Position numbers and translations under genes: made by a program. The notes beneath the pieces were generated by a model that worked only from the letters and a program-made list of their open reading frames with translations, made no database searches and was not told the DNA's origin. A stretch of DNA of 64,000 nucleotides, taken from Actinomycetes bacterium (GTDB lineage: Bacteria; Actinomycetota; Acidimicrobiia; Acidimicrobiales; Acidimicrobiaceae). The stretch spans positions 1-64,000 of the forward strand of contig JAKAQR010000004.1 of NCBI GenBank assembly GCA_021819725.1, written 5' to 3'. How positions within the stretch are numbered: position 1 is the stretch's first letter; every line of letters begins with the position of its first letter. Shown piece by piece: positions 1 through 8,336 of the stretch.

Positions 1-452
1 GCTAACGCCTTCTCTTTGCGAGTGAGCTCGCGTTCGAGATGAGCCACCTTGGTCCGTTCAGCCGCTAAGTTCGCACGATACTCCTTGGCAGCGATGCTTG
101 AGCGGTCATTGGCCTCCTGACAGGCAATCTTCCAGCGTTCGAGGTCCTCGGCCAAGATCCCCTGTTCTCGGAGGTAAGTGCCAAGCTCGAGCTCGGTCAT
201 CGCCTCGGTCCGCAGCACGATCTCGTACTTGGCCCTTGACGAGAGCGTAACCGACGGGTTACCCGAGGCTGAGAACTTACCAACGGCCCCGGTTCGCTTC
301 AGTGAAGCATTCCAGGTGTAGAGCGTGTTGAGGGGGATTCCTTCAGCGTTGGCAAGTTTTGTGATTGCACCGTCGGGAGTATCCCCATCACCCCCAAGTT
401 CTAGGAGCCTTCTCAGTACTCGTTCCTTCTGTTCTCTCGGGTATACCTTCAT
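1..452 (-). CDS. IS3-like transposase subunit (OrfA type), 3' end outside window
   Basis: The reading frame opens at an ATG (bases 452-450) and stays open to the left edge, so about 150 codons are visible and the C-terminus is missing. The product begins MKVYPREQKERVLRRLLEL. It has an N-terminal helix-turn-helix-like part (around NAEGIPLNTLYTWNASLKRT), then a middle segment and a coiled, charged tail (AAERTKVAHLERELTRKEK). This is the layout of OrfA-type DNA-binding subunits of IS3-family transposases. It should bind the element ends and work with a catalytic OrfB that would lie outside the window. It runs away from the helicase fragment, and a 36-bp repeat sits in the 35 bp-plus gap upstream of its start. 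The IS family is assigned from layout only. Confidence 0.7.
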   Translation of the reverse strand, partial: MKVYPREQKERVLRRLLELGGDGDTPDGAITKLANAEGIPLNTLYTWNASLKRTGAVGKFSASGNPSVTLSSRAKYEIVLRTEAMTELELGTYLREQGILAEDLERWKIACQEANDRSSIAAKEYRANLAAERTKVAHLERELTRKEKAL

Positions 453-486
453 CTGACTCCTCGTTCCCCGCCCTTGATATGACTGT

Positions 487-522
487 AGTGGATCTCCCTT
501 CAAGGGCTCTGATGGCTAGGGC
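487..522. repeat. 36-bp dispersed repeat, copy A (possible IS end)
   Basis: These bases match the complement of 60659-60694 at 35 of 36 positions. The core contains a short dyad (CCCTT/AAGGG). The repeat lies between the transposase start and the point where helicase homology begins (about 523), which is where an insertion-sequence end would be expected. The other copy has no transposase beside it. Confidence 0.65.
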
Positions 523-1488
523 GGTGGACGACTGGTGCTCGTCGGCGACAAGTATCAACACATCTATGGATGGGCTGGGGCGATGAATGCGATCGACGAG
601 CTGGCGACCAAGTATCCTGATGAGTCACTGGTGCTACCGCTTTGTCGATCATATCGATTCGGTCAAGACATTGCCGACTCAGGGAATGTCTTCCTCAATG
701 CGATGGGGGCTAGCTACTCCCTCATTGGCATGGGGCCTCCAGGGGAGGCTGTTGGCTATGCGGACACGACGACGGTCCTCTTCCGCTCAAACCTGCGGTT
801 GATCATGGAGATTCTCTCTCTTGTAAAAGCTGATCCTGGGGTTAGGTTCCATGTGGTAGGTGGCACCAAGGATATCGGATACATGCTGAACGATCTGGCT
901 GGCCTCTTCGAGGGCAGGCTCGCCAAGAGCGGAGAGTTGTGCGGCTTTACTGACTGGGAGGAACTGACCGAGTTCAGCGAGACCCCGCTCGGGTCTGGAT
1001 ATCGCCCACTTGTCAATCTTGTAGAGCGCATGGGCGGAGCGGTTGGCGGTGTATTGCGAGTACTCAACATGAATGAGAGCAATGCAAAGAAGGCTGAAGT
1101 TGTTCTTGCGACCGCACACAAGGCAAAGGGGGCACAGTGGGGATCCGTCACGCTCTCTCGTGAGTTTCGCAACGTCTGGGAAGCCTCGGTTTCGACACGC
1201 GGCGATGATCTTGCCTATGCACTCCCTGATCACGAGGAGATGGCACTCCAGTACGTGGCTGCTACTCGCGCTGAGACATTGTTGGCCGATTCTGGGCTCG
1301 TACCGTTCGTGAACGATCATCTCCGCCTGATGCGCTTTGGACGCACACCAGAGGGTGCACGGATCATTCCGAAGGCTCGGCGGCAGCCAACCCATGTGGG
1401 GCGGCCGCGAGACTCGCGCACCACAGACGCGAGTGATTTGGCTAACGCAAGGACCAACAGGTATGTAGGTTCGTTGTTTGACGGCTAA
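523..1488 (+). pseudogene. UvrD/Rep-type superfamily 1 helicase, N-terminal half missing
   Basis: Helicase homology starts abruptly at about 523 with GGRLVLVGDKYQHIYGWAGA, which is motif III of UvrD-like SF1A helicases (GD.xQ.IYxWRGA). Motif V (LATAHKAKG) and motif VI (YVAATRAE) follow. Walker A, motifs Ia and II, and the N-terminal RecA-like domain are missing; their place is taken by the 36-bp repeat and the transposase gene. The annotatable frame runs from GTG 535 to 1488 (317 aa). Without Walker A it cannot be an active ATPase, so it is read as a remnant cut by insertion or deletion at the repeat. The arginine normally found in WRGA is alanine here (WAGA). Confidence 0.8.
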
Positions 1489-1603
1489 CCATTTAGCAAT
1501 GAGGTATGGGTCTTTACCACTGAGCGAGCACAGAGGGCCGTGCGATGGTACGATGAGCCCCCCGCTTGCCTCCCCACCGTGGGCACCTCGTTCAAATATC
1601 GGT

Positions 1604-1609
1604 TATCAT
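1604..1609 (+). promoter_or_regulatory. -10 box of a leaderless integrase promoter
   Basis: TATCAT ends 7 bases before the GTG at 1617. Transcription would begin at or next to the start codon, giving a leaderless mRNA. No good -35 box is visible. Confidence 0.45.
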
Positions 1610-1616
1610 TAGCGTT

Positions 1617-2780
1617 GTGACCGCAAGTAGTCCGTACCGTCGTTCTCGCTCTGCCGGCGACGGAACGATCACGAAGTCCAAACCTGGCACCTACCGCGCA
1701 GAGCTTCGTTGGACAGACGCATCAGGGGCCAAACGCCGCTGGACGAAAACGACCCGCAGTCTCAGGGAAGCGAATAAAGCCCTGACTGAGTTCAAGCGTT
1801 TAAGAGACTCTGGTGATGAACCAAGAGCCAAGACTAAGACGCTTGGGGGCCTCCTCGATGCATGGGTAGAGTTCAAAGCCTCCGAAGTGTCGGTCGGGAC
1901 GATCGATCAATATCGGTACGCGCTTCGGCATATCAAAGCTGGGCTCGGCGGCGCTGAGCTGAGTAAGCTCCAGCCGCAGGCGATCGACGAGTTCCTTCGC
2001 TCGAAGCTCGGCGAACTCTCCCCACGATATGTGAAGTTGCTCCGAACGGTGCTCAGCATGAGCCTGGATCAGGCAGTGCGGTGGCAGCTCCTTGCATCCA
2101 ACCCTGCAAAGCTATCGGCATCCATCAAACAATCACAGGTCAGAGGGCGATCGCTTACCCCAGATCAAGCTAAGGCACTTCTACGCGCGACCCAAGGTGA
2201 TCGTCTCCGCGGGTTATGGGTATTGATGCTGGCCACTGGACTCCGACGCGGAGAGGCCATCGCACTTGAATGGCGAGACTATGACACCCAGGCGCACACC
2301 TTGCGAATCGAGCGCAACCGCAAGAAGTCCGGATCCGCTGTTATCGTTGGAGATCTCAAGACCGAACGTTCTCGGCGTACGCTCCCACTCTCAGAGTTCG
2401 TTGTCCAAGAGCTGGAGGCACACCGTCTCACCCAACTCGCAGAACGCGAACACCTCGCCAGTCTCGGAGTGCAATGGAGGGAACCGGCGGCGATGTTCAC
2501 GACCGCTTGGGGGCAGTGGCTTGATCCTGACAACATTTCCAAGGCATTCAAGCGATTGGCCGAAAAGGCTGGCCTAGGCGCTTGGCACCTCCACGAACTG
2601 AGGCATTCGGCAGCATCACTTCTCTTAGCCCAAGGCGTCCGTCTTGAGGAGGTCAGTGAACTCGTCGGCCATGCGTCGATCCGTGTCACAGCAGACGTGT
2701 ACGGCCACCTCCAACCCGAACGATTAAGAGCAGCCACCGAGGCACTGGGCGGCTACCTTTCGGGGCTTGATGATGAGTGA
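1617..2780 (+). CDS. Tyrosine recombinase / integrase
   Basis: A 387-aa site-specific recombinase of the phage integrase family, which integrates and excises DNA by tyrosine-mediated strand exchange. An N-terminal Arm-type DNA-binding segment (about 10-60) is followed by a SAM-like core-binding domain (about 75-165) and a catalytic domain. All catalytic residues are visible: R210 (TGLRRGEA), K248 (DLKTERSRR), H326 and R329 (HLHELRH), H352 (GHAS) and nucleophile Y362 (DVYGH). GTG 1617 is preferred over the more upstream TTG 1566 because it sits 7 bases after a -10-like box. The gene ends 77 bp from the 3' end of tRNA-Pro, the classic arrangement for an element integrated into a tRNA gene. Confidence 0.93.
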   Translation: MTASSPYRRSRSAGDGTITKSKPGTYRAELRWTDASGAKRRWTKTTRSLREANKALTEFKRLRDSGDEPRAKTKTLGGLLDAWVEFKASEVSVGTIDQYRYALRHIKAGLGGAELSKLQPQAIDEFLRSKLGELSPRYVKLLRTVLSMSLDQAVRWQLLASNPAKLSASIKQSQVRGRSLTPDQAKALLRATQGDRLRGLWVLMLATGLRRGEAIALEWRDYDTQAHTLRIERNRKKSGSAVIVGDLKTERSRRTLPLSEFVVQELEAHRLTQLAEREHLASLGVQWREPAAMFTTAWGQWLDPDNISKAFKRLAEKAGLGAWHLHELRHSAASLLLAQGVRLEEVSELVGHASIRVTADVYGHLQPERLRAATEALGGYLSGLDDE

Positions 2781-2857
2781 AGCCACTTTTGAAGCCACTC
2801 AAAGAGAACGGTCAATAGAATGAGTACCGACTTTATAGGATTTGAACTGGACTTATA

Positions 2858-2935
2858 TGGTCGGGCTGGGGAGATTTGAACTCCCGACCTCTTGACCCCC
2901 AGTCAAGCGCGCTAACCAAGCTGCGCCACAGCCCG
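2858..2935 (-). tRNA. tRNA-Pro (anticodon GGG)
   Basis: Read on the minus strand it folds as a complete cloverleaf: acceptor CGGGCTG/CAGCCCG, D stem GCGC/GCGC, anticodon stem CTTGA/TCAAG with loop CTGGGGG (anticodon GGG, reading CCC), a five-base variable loop, T stem GGGAG/CTCCC with loop TTCAAAT, discriminator A, and an encoded CCA (2860-2858). Its 3' end faces the integrase gene, so it is the probable attachment site. Confidence 0.97.
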
Positions 2936-3011
2936 TGCGCCCATTCTACCGAACGCACCGCGCCAGAAGGTCGTCGAACACAATCCTTCTCACGTTCGAT
3001 CAAGATCAGAT

Positions 3012-4127
3012 CTACTCACGTACCCCGAACCGTCGTTTTGACCCCTCACCAGCATCCTCTGTTGCTGCCAGAATACCAGACAGTCGATTCGAGATCTCCA
3101 TGGTCGCCTCTTCCTGCTGCTCAGTGGCACTATTGATGCGAAGAAGCATCTCGCGCACTTGTCGATTCGCGGTAAGGATATCCTCTAAGGCAATCGCAGC
3201 CGCTTCTGCGTTGGTTGCGCCACGCAAGGCTTCTTGAAAACTCTCCTCGAAGCCTTCACCGACCTCAATTGTTCCAGAGCGCACCTCGGCCACTCGATTG
3301 GTGATTTCGGACGCGGCACCTCGTGCTCGACTCGCCAACTGGCGAACCTCATCGGCGACTACCCCGAATCCCCGACCAGCCGCACCAGCGCGGGCAGCTT
3401 CAATCGCCGCGTTCAAGGCGAGGAGATTTGTCTGATCTGCAATACTTTGGATAGTAGACACCATGGCGTCAATCAGCTTTGTCTTCTCGGAGAGGCGTGC
3501 TAACGTGACCGAGGTCTCGGTCATGCGCCGCGAGATCTCATCGATTGTCCCTTTTGCCGCAAAAAAAACATCCCGACTTTCAGCGGCTCTCCCATTCACC
3601 GAGTCTGCGGCTTCCTTCACGACGCGGGTGTTTGCAGCTACCTCACCAGCGGTCACTGAGAGTTCCTCCACCGCAGCGGCGATCTGACTCACTGCTTCTG
3701 TGACCACCGAGGATCGGTGTTGATCCGACTCACGGCGTCGCTGATCGTCGCGCGTACGAGTGGTTACTTCACGCCACTGTACAAGAAAATACTCATCCGA
3801 TCTGCTCTCAGCGTTGCGGACAAGGTGGATCCTGGCCACGAACGCTCGTCCCTCAACGTTGTAATCGAGCTCAACGTGATCGAGCGTCTGCGTCGTGCGC
3901 AGACGCTGCAGCTCCCGGCGAGCCCGATCAGGATGTTGAAAAAGTTGATGCAGCTCCCCAGCTCCGCCAACGGAACTCAGTCGCAGCTGTCGCTCGGCAT
4001 AGGGAGTCACATACGTGATGTGCGCGTCGCTATCAGGAGTCGCGAGTGCAACGAGCACCTCAAGGTGGTCAAGCACCTCCCTTTCTGGTACACTCGAACG
4101 CCGTAGGCCAGCAAAAGCTCTTCCCAT
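3012..4127 (-). CDS. Soluble methyl-accepting chemotaxis-type receptor with PAS-like sensor
   Basis: A 371-aa protein without membrane segments. Residues about 18-122 look like a PAS-type sensor domain. Residues about 140-360 form the long helical signalling domain of chemoreceptors. The hairpin tip is well conserved ([19 protein letters not shown] near 230-248, followed by [15 protein letters not shown]), the part that contacts CheA/CheW. A cytosolic receptor of this kind would sense an internal cue such as redox state or a ligand bound in the PAS pocket. No che genes are nearby, so its partner kinase must be elsewhere. The sensor ligand cannot be read from sequence. Confidence 0.88.
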   Translation of the reverse strand: MGRAFAGLRRSSVPEREVLDHLEVLVALATPDSDAHITYVTPYAERQLRLSSVGGAGELHQLFQHPDRARRELQRLRTTQTLDHVELDYNVEGRAFVARIHLVRNAESRSDEYFLVQWREVTTRTRDDQRRRESDQHRSSVVTEAVSQIAAAVEELSVTAGEVAANTRVVKEAADSVNGRAAESRDVFFAAKGTIDEISRRMTETSVTLARLSEKTKLIDAMVSTIQSIADQTNLLALNAAIEAARAGAAGRGFGVVADEVRQLASRARGAASEITNRVAEVRSGTIEVGEGFEESFQEALRGATNAEAAAIALEDILTANRQVREMLLRINSATEQQEEATMEISNRLSGILAATEDAGEGSKRRFGVRE

Positions 4128-4181
4128 GTGAGCTTCATCGGCACAATTGCGATGAGCTTGACCCAGACCGACTATCTGCTG

Positions 4182-5096
4182 TTAGGCAAAACAGGCCAAC
4201 GGGCCGCCGTGATAGGCAATCATCGCCCCGAATGCAGCCACCACATCTACCGACCCTCCAGGTGGTGTCCCCGTCAACTCAGCCATAGCCCGGTACAGAT
4301 TGCCAACGATACGCTCAGGGTCATGCCAGTCGGCGAATTCACCCAAGTCGACACTTTTGGCGGCCTCCAACGGCTGAACACCAGCCTCGATGGCCTGACC
4401 CGCCACTTGTTCGACAAATCTGAGGTAACGTTCGATATCCCTAAACACATCCATACCGCACGGTTCGCCATGCCCAGGAATGACCGTTTGCACATCGAGG
4501 GAGCGCAAGGTTTCAAGGGAGTGAAGCCAACCTTGGACCGAACCCATCAGGGCAAAAGGAGTACCACCGTTGAAGGCGAGATCGCCAGCGAACAGGATGC
4601 GGTCATCCGGGAAGTAGACGACGCAGTCACCGAGCGTATGTGCTGGATGTCCAAGGTGTCGAAGTTCTACTCGGTGTTCGCCCATCTGCAATGCTAGTTC
4701 CGAAGCAAAGGTAAGATCAGGAAGCCGAAGCTCGATATCTCCCCAATCTACTGGCGTAAACAATCCCGGTGGCGGCACCGCAAAACCATTGGCCATCTCC
4801 TCGGGGACCGTCACGTGGCTCACCAGAAAGCTTGGATCGATCGTAGCATTTCCGTTCGTGTGATCACCATGGTGATGAGTGGCCACCATCCCAGTACGGT
4901 CGCCAACCCCAAGTCGACGAGCTTCACCAAGGAGCGCCTCCGTGCGCGCCACCGTAGCTGCAGAATCGATGAAGTAAGAAAGCTTATGATCGGGGATGAT
5001 TCCCGCGTTGTTGAGGTACCAAGATCCATCACGTTGGATGTAGGCAAAAATCCCATCGCCAATCTCAAGTGTCTGGGTTTCAAATGCGTGAATCAT
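4182..5096 (-). CDS. Metallo-beta-lactamase-fold hydrolase
   Basis: A predicted zinc hydrolase of the MBL superfamily, 304 aa from the ATG at 5096 (MIHAFETQTLEIGDG). An upstream in-frame start at 5141 would add 15 residues that look unlike the family. Metal ligands are in order: THHHGDH (about 73-79), the histidine of LGHPAHTLGD, the aspartate of LFAGDLAFNGG and the histidine of VIPGHGEP. The spacing fits the glyoxalase II/quinoprotein-hydrolase-like group. The substrate cannot be assigned. It stands between the receptor gene and a small zinc-ribbon gene on the same strand. Confidence 0.85.
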   Translation of the reverse strand: MIHAFETQTLEIGDGIFAYIQRDGSWYLNNAGIIPDHKLSYFIDSAATVARTEALLGEARRLGVGDRTGMVATHHHGDHTNGNATIDPSFLVSHVTVPEEMANGFAVPPPGLFTPVDWGDIELRLPDLTFASELALQMGEHRVELRHLGHPAHTLGDCVVYFPDDRILFAGDLAFNGGTPFALMGSVQGWLHSLETLRSLDVQTVIPGHGEPCGMDVFRDIERYLRFVEQVAGQAIEAGVQPLEAAKSVDLGEFADWHDPERIVGNLYRAMAELTGTPPGGSVDVVAAFGAMIAYHGGPLACFA

Positions 5097-5183
5097 CGAA
5101 GCGCCTACGAAACGAGATCCATGATCGCCGTCAACACACACCCGCGCAGCCCATCGCTACACTCCAAGTCGTCGGCCAACCAA

Positions 5184-5381
5184 CTAGAGCACATGGTGAA
5201 GCCAAAGAATCAGCTGGATAAGACGATATGTCAAGTACAACACCGTAGCAACAATCAAGAGCTTGAAGTGCCAAGGCTTCTTCTTAGGCGCCGCGATAAC
5301 GGTGCCACAGCCCGGACAGTGTCCCTCGCGGTCGATCTCCTCTGAGTCTTGAAATCGCTCACAATTCTCGCACCACGGCAT
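5184..5381 (-). CDS. Small zinc-ribbon membrane protein
   Basis: A 65-aa protein with two CxxC knuckles (C4/C7 and C22/C25) forming a likely zinc ribbon, a lysine-rich linker (APKKKPWHFK) and one hydrophobic helix (about 40-63). This gives a cytosolic zinc-ribbon head on a single C-terminal anchor. Such proteins are common next to unrelated genes in Actinobacteria and have no known function. It begins 33 bp after the end of the carboxylase gene on the same strand and may be its last operon partner. Confidence 0.75.
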   Translation of the reverse strand: MPWCENCERFQDSEEIDREGHCPGCGTVIAAPKKKPWHFKLLIVATVLYLTYRLIQLILWLHHVL

Positions 5382-5414
5382 ACTGTGAGTCTACCAGCTG
5401 CTGCCGACCAACCC

Positions 5415-6935
5415 CTAGACCGGAGGTACGCCGTGCCTTCGACCGGAGAAGAACCGATCCCGTCGACTGGCTCGTTCGAATCGCGCGATAAGTTCTTGCC
5501 GCAAGAAACGCCCTTCGATGATCGCATCGATTACCAGGTCACTCGCCAATCGAAGAAGGTCAACGTCCTTCTCATACTCCTCGCGCTTGACGCGTACGAA
5601 CTCAGCACGCTCTTCGGGATCCTCGATACTAGCAATCTTGTTGTAGTAGACAGCGTTCACGGCGGGCTCCGGCCCCATCACAGCGATGGCAGCTGATGGT
5701 AATGCAATCGTGGCCTCAGGAGAGAAGCCTGGACCGCACATCGCGTAGAGTCCGGCCCCGTAGGCTTTGCGCACGATCACCGAGATCTTGGGCACCGTCG
5801 CCTCGGCCACCGCGGTGATCATCTTGGCACCGTGGCGAATAATCCCCTGACGCTCTACCTGGGATCCGATCATGAATCCCGGAACATCCGCCAAGAATAG
5901 CAAGGGGATATTGAAGGCGTCACAGTTCCAGATGAAGCGAGCTGCCTTGTCGGCTGAGTCTCCAAAGAGGACTCCTCCCTTAGACATCGGGTTATTCGCC
6001 ACAATCCCAATCGCTGCACCGTTAAGACGAGCGAAGCCCACCAAAATTTCAGTCGCAAACAAGGGTTTTATTTCGAAGAAACTCCCGGCATCGACGAGGG
6101 AGTTGATCACCACATGCATGTCATAACCTTGCTGGGCCTGAGACGGAATCATCGAGTCATCAAACTCAGCAACCGGATCCACGGCCTCCTCAAGTGGTGG
6201 ATCCTCCTCATAACTCGTTGGGAGATAGGAGAGATAGGCGCGAGCCGCTATGAGCGCCGCCTCATCATCGGCTACGAGGTTGTCACCACACCCAGAGACC
6301 GAAGCATGCATCCGTGCTCCGCCCATCTCTTCGAGGGTCACCCTCTCCCCGATCACGACCTCCGCCATTCGCGGTGAGCCAAGATACATCGAAGCGTTCT
6401 TTTCGACCATAAAGACCACATCGCAGAAGGCAGGGATATAGGCGCCGCCCGCGGCAGAAGGGCCGAAAAGACAACAGATCTGGGGCACCCTGCCGGAGAG
6501 ACGAACCTGGTTGGCAAAAATACGTCCTGCACCACGACGGCCAGGGAAGAGGTCTACTTGATCGGTAATTCGCGCACCCGCAGAATCCACGAGATAGAAG
6601 ATCGGCAACATCTCGGCATAGGCCAACTCGGTAATCCGGATGCTCTTTTCGACGGTGCGTGCACCCCAAGAGCCAGCCTTAACCGTCTGATCATTGGCCA
6701 TGATTGCGACCGGCCGCCCATCGATCGTACCAGTACCGGTGATCACACCATCAGCTGGCAGCCCAGGATCACGCTCGTTGGCAAAGAGGCCATCCTCTCG
6801 GAACGAACCCTGGTCGACGAGTAACGAGATACGCTCCCGGGCATGCAATTTTTCTGCCTTCCGCAACTTCTCCTCGACCAAGCGCGGCCAGCCATACTTG
6901 ATCTGTTCCGCCCGCTCCGTTATGCGTTCATTCAT
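5415..6935 (-). CDS. Acyl-CoA carboxylase carboxyltransferase (beta) subunit
   Basis: 506 aa, the usual length for PccB/AccD-type carboxyltransferases, which move a carboxyl group from biotin to acetyl- or propionyl-CoA. It opens with the typical helix (KLRKAEKLHARERISLLVD). Oxyanion-hole glycines are visible in both crotonase halves: SAAGGAYIPAFCDVVFMVE around 165 and AYGAGLYAMCGPGF around 410. The C-terminal PEPAVNAVYYNKI motif is also there. No biotin carboxylase or carrier gene is in the window. Substrate choice between acetyl- and propionyl-CoA depends on one residue I cannot place confidently. It starts 36 bp after der, in the same direction. Confidence 0.92.
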   Translation of the reverse strand: MNERITERAEQIKYGWPRLVEEKLRKAEKLHARERISLLVDQGSFREDGLFANERDPGLPADGVITGTGTIDGRPVAIMANDQTVKAGSWGARTVEKSIRITELAYAEMLPIFYLVDSAGARITDQVDLFPGRRGAGRIFANQVRLSGRVPQICCLFGPSAAGGAYIPAFCDVVFMVEKNASMYLGSPRMAEVVIGERVTLEEMGGARMHASVSGCGDNLVADDEAALIAARAYLSYLPTSYEEDPPLEEAVDPVAEFDDSMIPSQAQQGYDMHVVINSLVDAGSFFEIKPLFATEILVGFARLNGAAIGIVANNPMSKGGVLFGDSADKAARFIWNCDAFNIPLLFLADVPGFMIGSQVERQGIIRHGAKMITAVAEATVPKISVIVRKAYGAGLYAMCGPGFSPEATIALPSAAIAVMGPEPAVNAVYYNKIASIEDPEERAEFVRVKREEYEKDVDLLRLASDLVIDAIIEGRFLRQELIARFERASRRDRFFSGRRHGVPPV

Positions 6936-6971
6936 GCTGCTCCCACCTGTATGACCAATCCGCGATCTAGG

Positions 6972-8336
6972 CTAATCCCTGCGTCGAACCCGCAACTTGA
7001 CCGGGGTCGAACCCAGGTTATATCGATCACGAATTCGATTCTCTAAGAACTTTAAGTACGAAGCCGTGAGCGGTTTGCTCGCAAACAACGTAAACGTTGG
7101 TGGCTCCGTCGCCCCTTGCACAATGTAGAGTATTCGACCCTCTCGCGGTGGATTTGCCCCTTGAAGCGAGCGCAAGAATCGATTGAGCTCACCGGTGGGA
7201 ACTCGCGATCGATAGGCAGTCTGGGCCTCAAAGATCTTCGGGAGCAACCGATGCACTCCCTTGCCGCTCTGTGCCGATATCCGCATCGGCTCCACCCCAG
7301 TCAGGAAGGATAGCCGGTCGCTCACCTGCGCGTTGACCATCAGTCGTGCGTCATGGTCGAGTAAGTCCCACTTGTTGAGCACAAGAACGATCGGCGAACC
7401 CGAAAGATCGATACGCTCCGCAAGACGTTGATCCCAGCCGGTGACGCCTGTCGTGGCGTCCACCACCAAGATGGCTACGTTACAACTATCGATGGCCCGG
7501 AGGGTGCGGACCATCGAATAATACTCCGTCGCCTCGGCATATCGTGATCGTCTGCGCAGTCCAGCGGTATCAAAAAACCGTACGGGTCCCATCTCTGTCT
7601 CGATCACCGTATCGATGGTATCGACGGTGGTTCCGGGTCGATCGTAGACCACCGCTCGCTCTTGTCCCACCACACGGTTAAACAACGTTGACTTACCAGC
7701 GTTTGGTCGACCGACGATCGCCACCGTCAGTTCGAGTGCCTCCAGCCGCACTGCATCAGTGAGCGGCAACTCCTCTTGCTCCTCGACCTCGTTGAGATCA
7801 TCCAAGAGCGGCATCTCACCAGGGTCGGTGGTAGCAAATCCACCAGTGCGCTCACCGAGTAGATCAAGAAGATCGCCCGTGTTCCGCCCATGCATAGCGG
7901 AAATCGCCAGCGGATCCCCAAAACCTAACTGTAAAAACTCATAGATCTGTGGTTCATACCGATCATGGTCGACCTTGTTCGCGACAAGAATGGTCGAGCC
8001 TGGACGCCGGTGCAGCATCTTGGCGACATCGAGGTCCTCTTCAGTGACACCTGTGCGGACATCGACTAAGAAGAGTACGATATCGGACTCTCGCACCGCT
8101 CGTTCTGCCATCTGCGATACCTTCTGGTCGAGATCATCGCCCTTGTCAAGCCAGCCACCGGTATCCATAAACTCAAAAGTTCGACCTCGCCAGTTGGTTT
8201 CACCAACCTTCAAATCGCGCGTGACCTTGGCGCGCTCCTCGACGACCGCAACTCGCCTCCCCACCATACGGTTGAATAGAGAGGATTTTCCGACGTTTGG
8301 ACGCCCCACGATCGCTACCTTGGTGACCTCAGCCAC
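6972..8336 (-). CDS. der: GTPase Der (EngA), ribosome assembly
   Basis: Two tandem Era-like GTPase domains followed by a KH-like domain, the architecture unique to Der, which helps mature the 50S subunit. Both P-loops are present (GRPNVGKSSLF and GRPNAGKSTLF), both G3 motifs (DTGGW, DTAGL) and both NKxD motifs (NKVD, NKWD). GTG 8336 is chosen because GGAGG lies 5-6 bases upstream; a TTG at 8348 has no such support. This start overlaps the last 8 bases of the upstream PDZ/radical-SAM gene, so translation is probably coupled. Confidence 0.96.
   Translation of the reverse strand: MAEVTKVAIVGRPNVGKSSLFNRMVGRRVAVVEERAKVTRDLKVGETNWRGRTFEFMDTGGWLDKGDDLDQKVSQMAERAVRESDIVLFLVDVRTGVTEEDLDVAKMLHRRPGSTILVANKVDHDRYEPQIYEFLQLGFGDPLAISAMHGRNTGDLLDLLGERTGGFATTDPGEMPLLDDLNEVEEQEELPLTDAVRLEALELTVAIVGRPNAGKSTLFNRVVGQERAVVYDRPGTTVDTIDTVIETEMGPVRFFDTAGLRRRSRYAEATEYYSMVRTLRAIDSCNVAILVVDATTGVTGWDQRLAERIDLSGSPIVLVLNKWDLLDHDARLMVNAQVSDRLSFLTGVEPMRISAQSGKGVHRLLPKIFEAQTAYRSRVPTGELNRFLRSLQGANPPREGRILYIVQGATEPPTFTLFASKPLTASYLKFLENRIRDRYNLGSTPVKLRVRRRD

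Noticed and set aside
3463..5345. Several plus-strand frames opposite the chemoreceptor and MBL genes
   Set aside because: They mirror clear genes on the minus strand and show no motifs.
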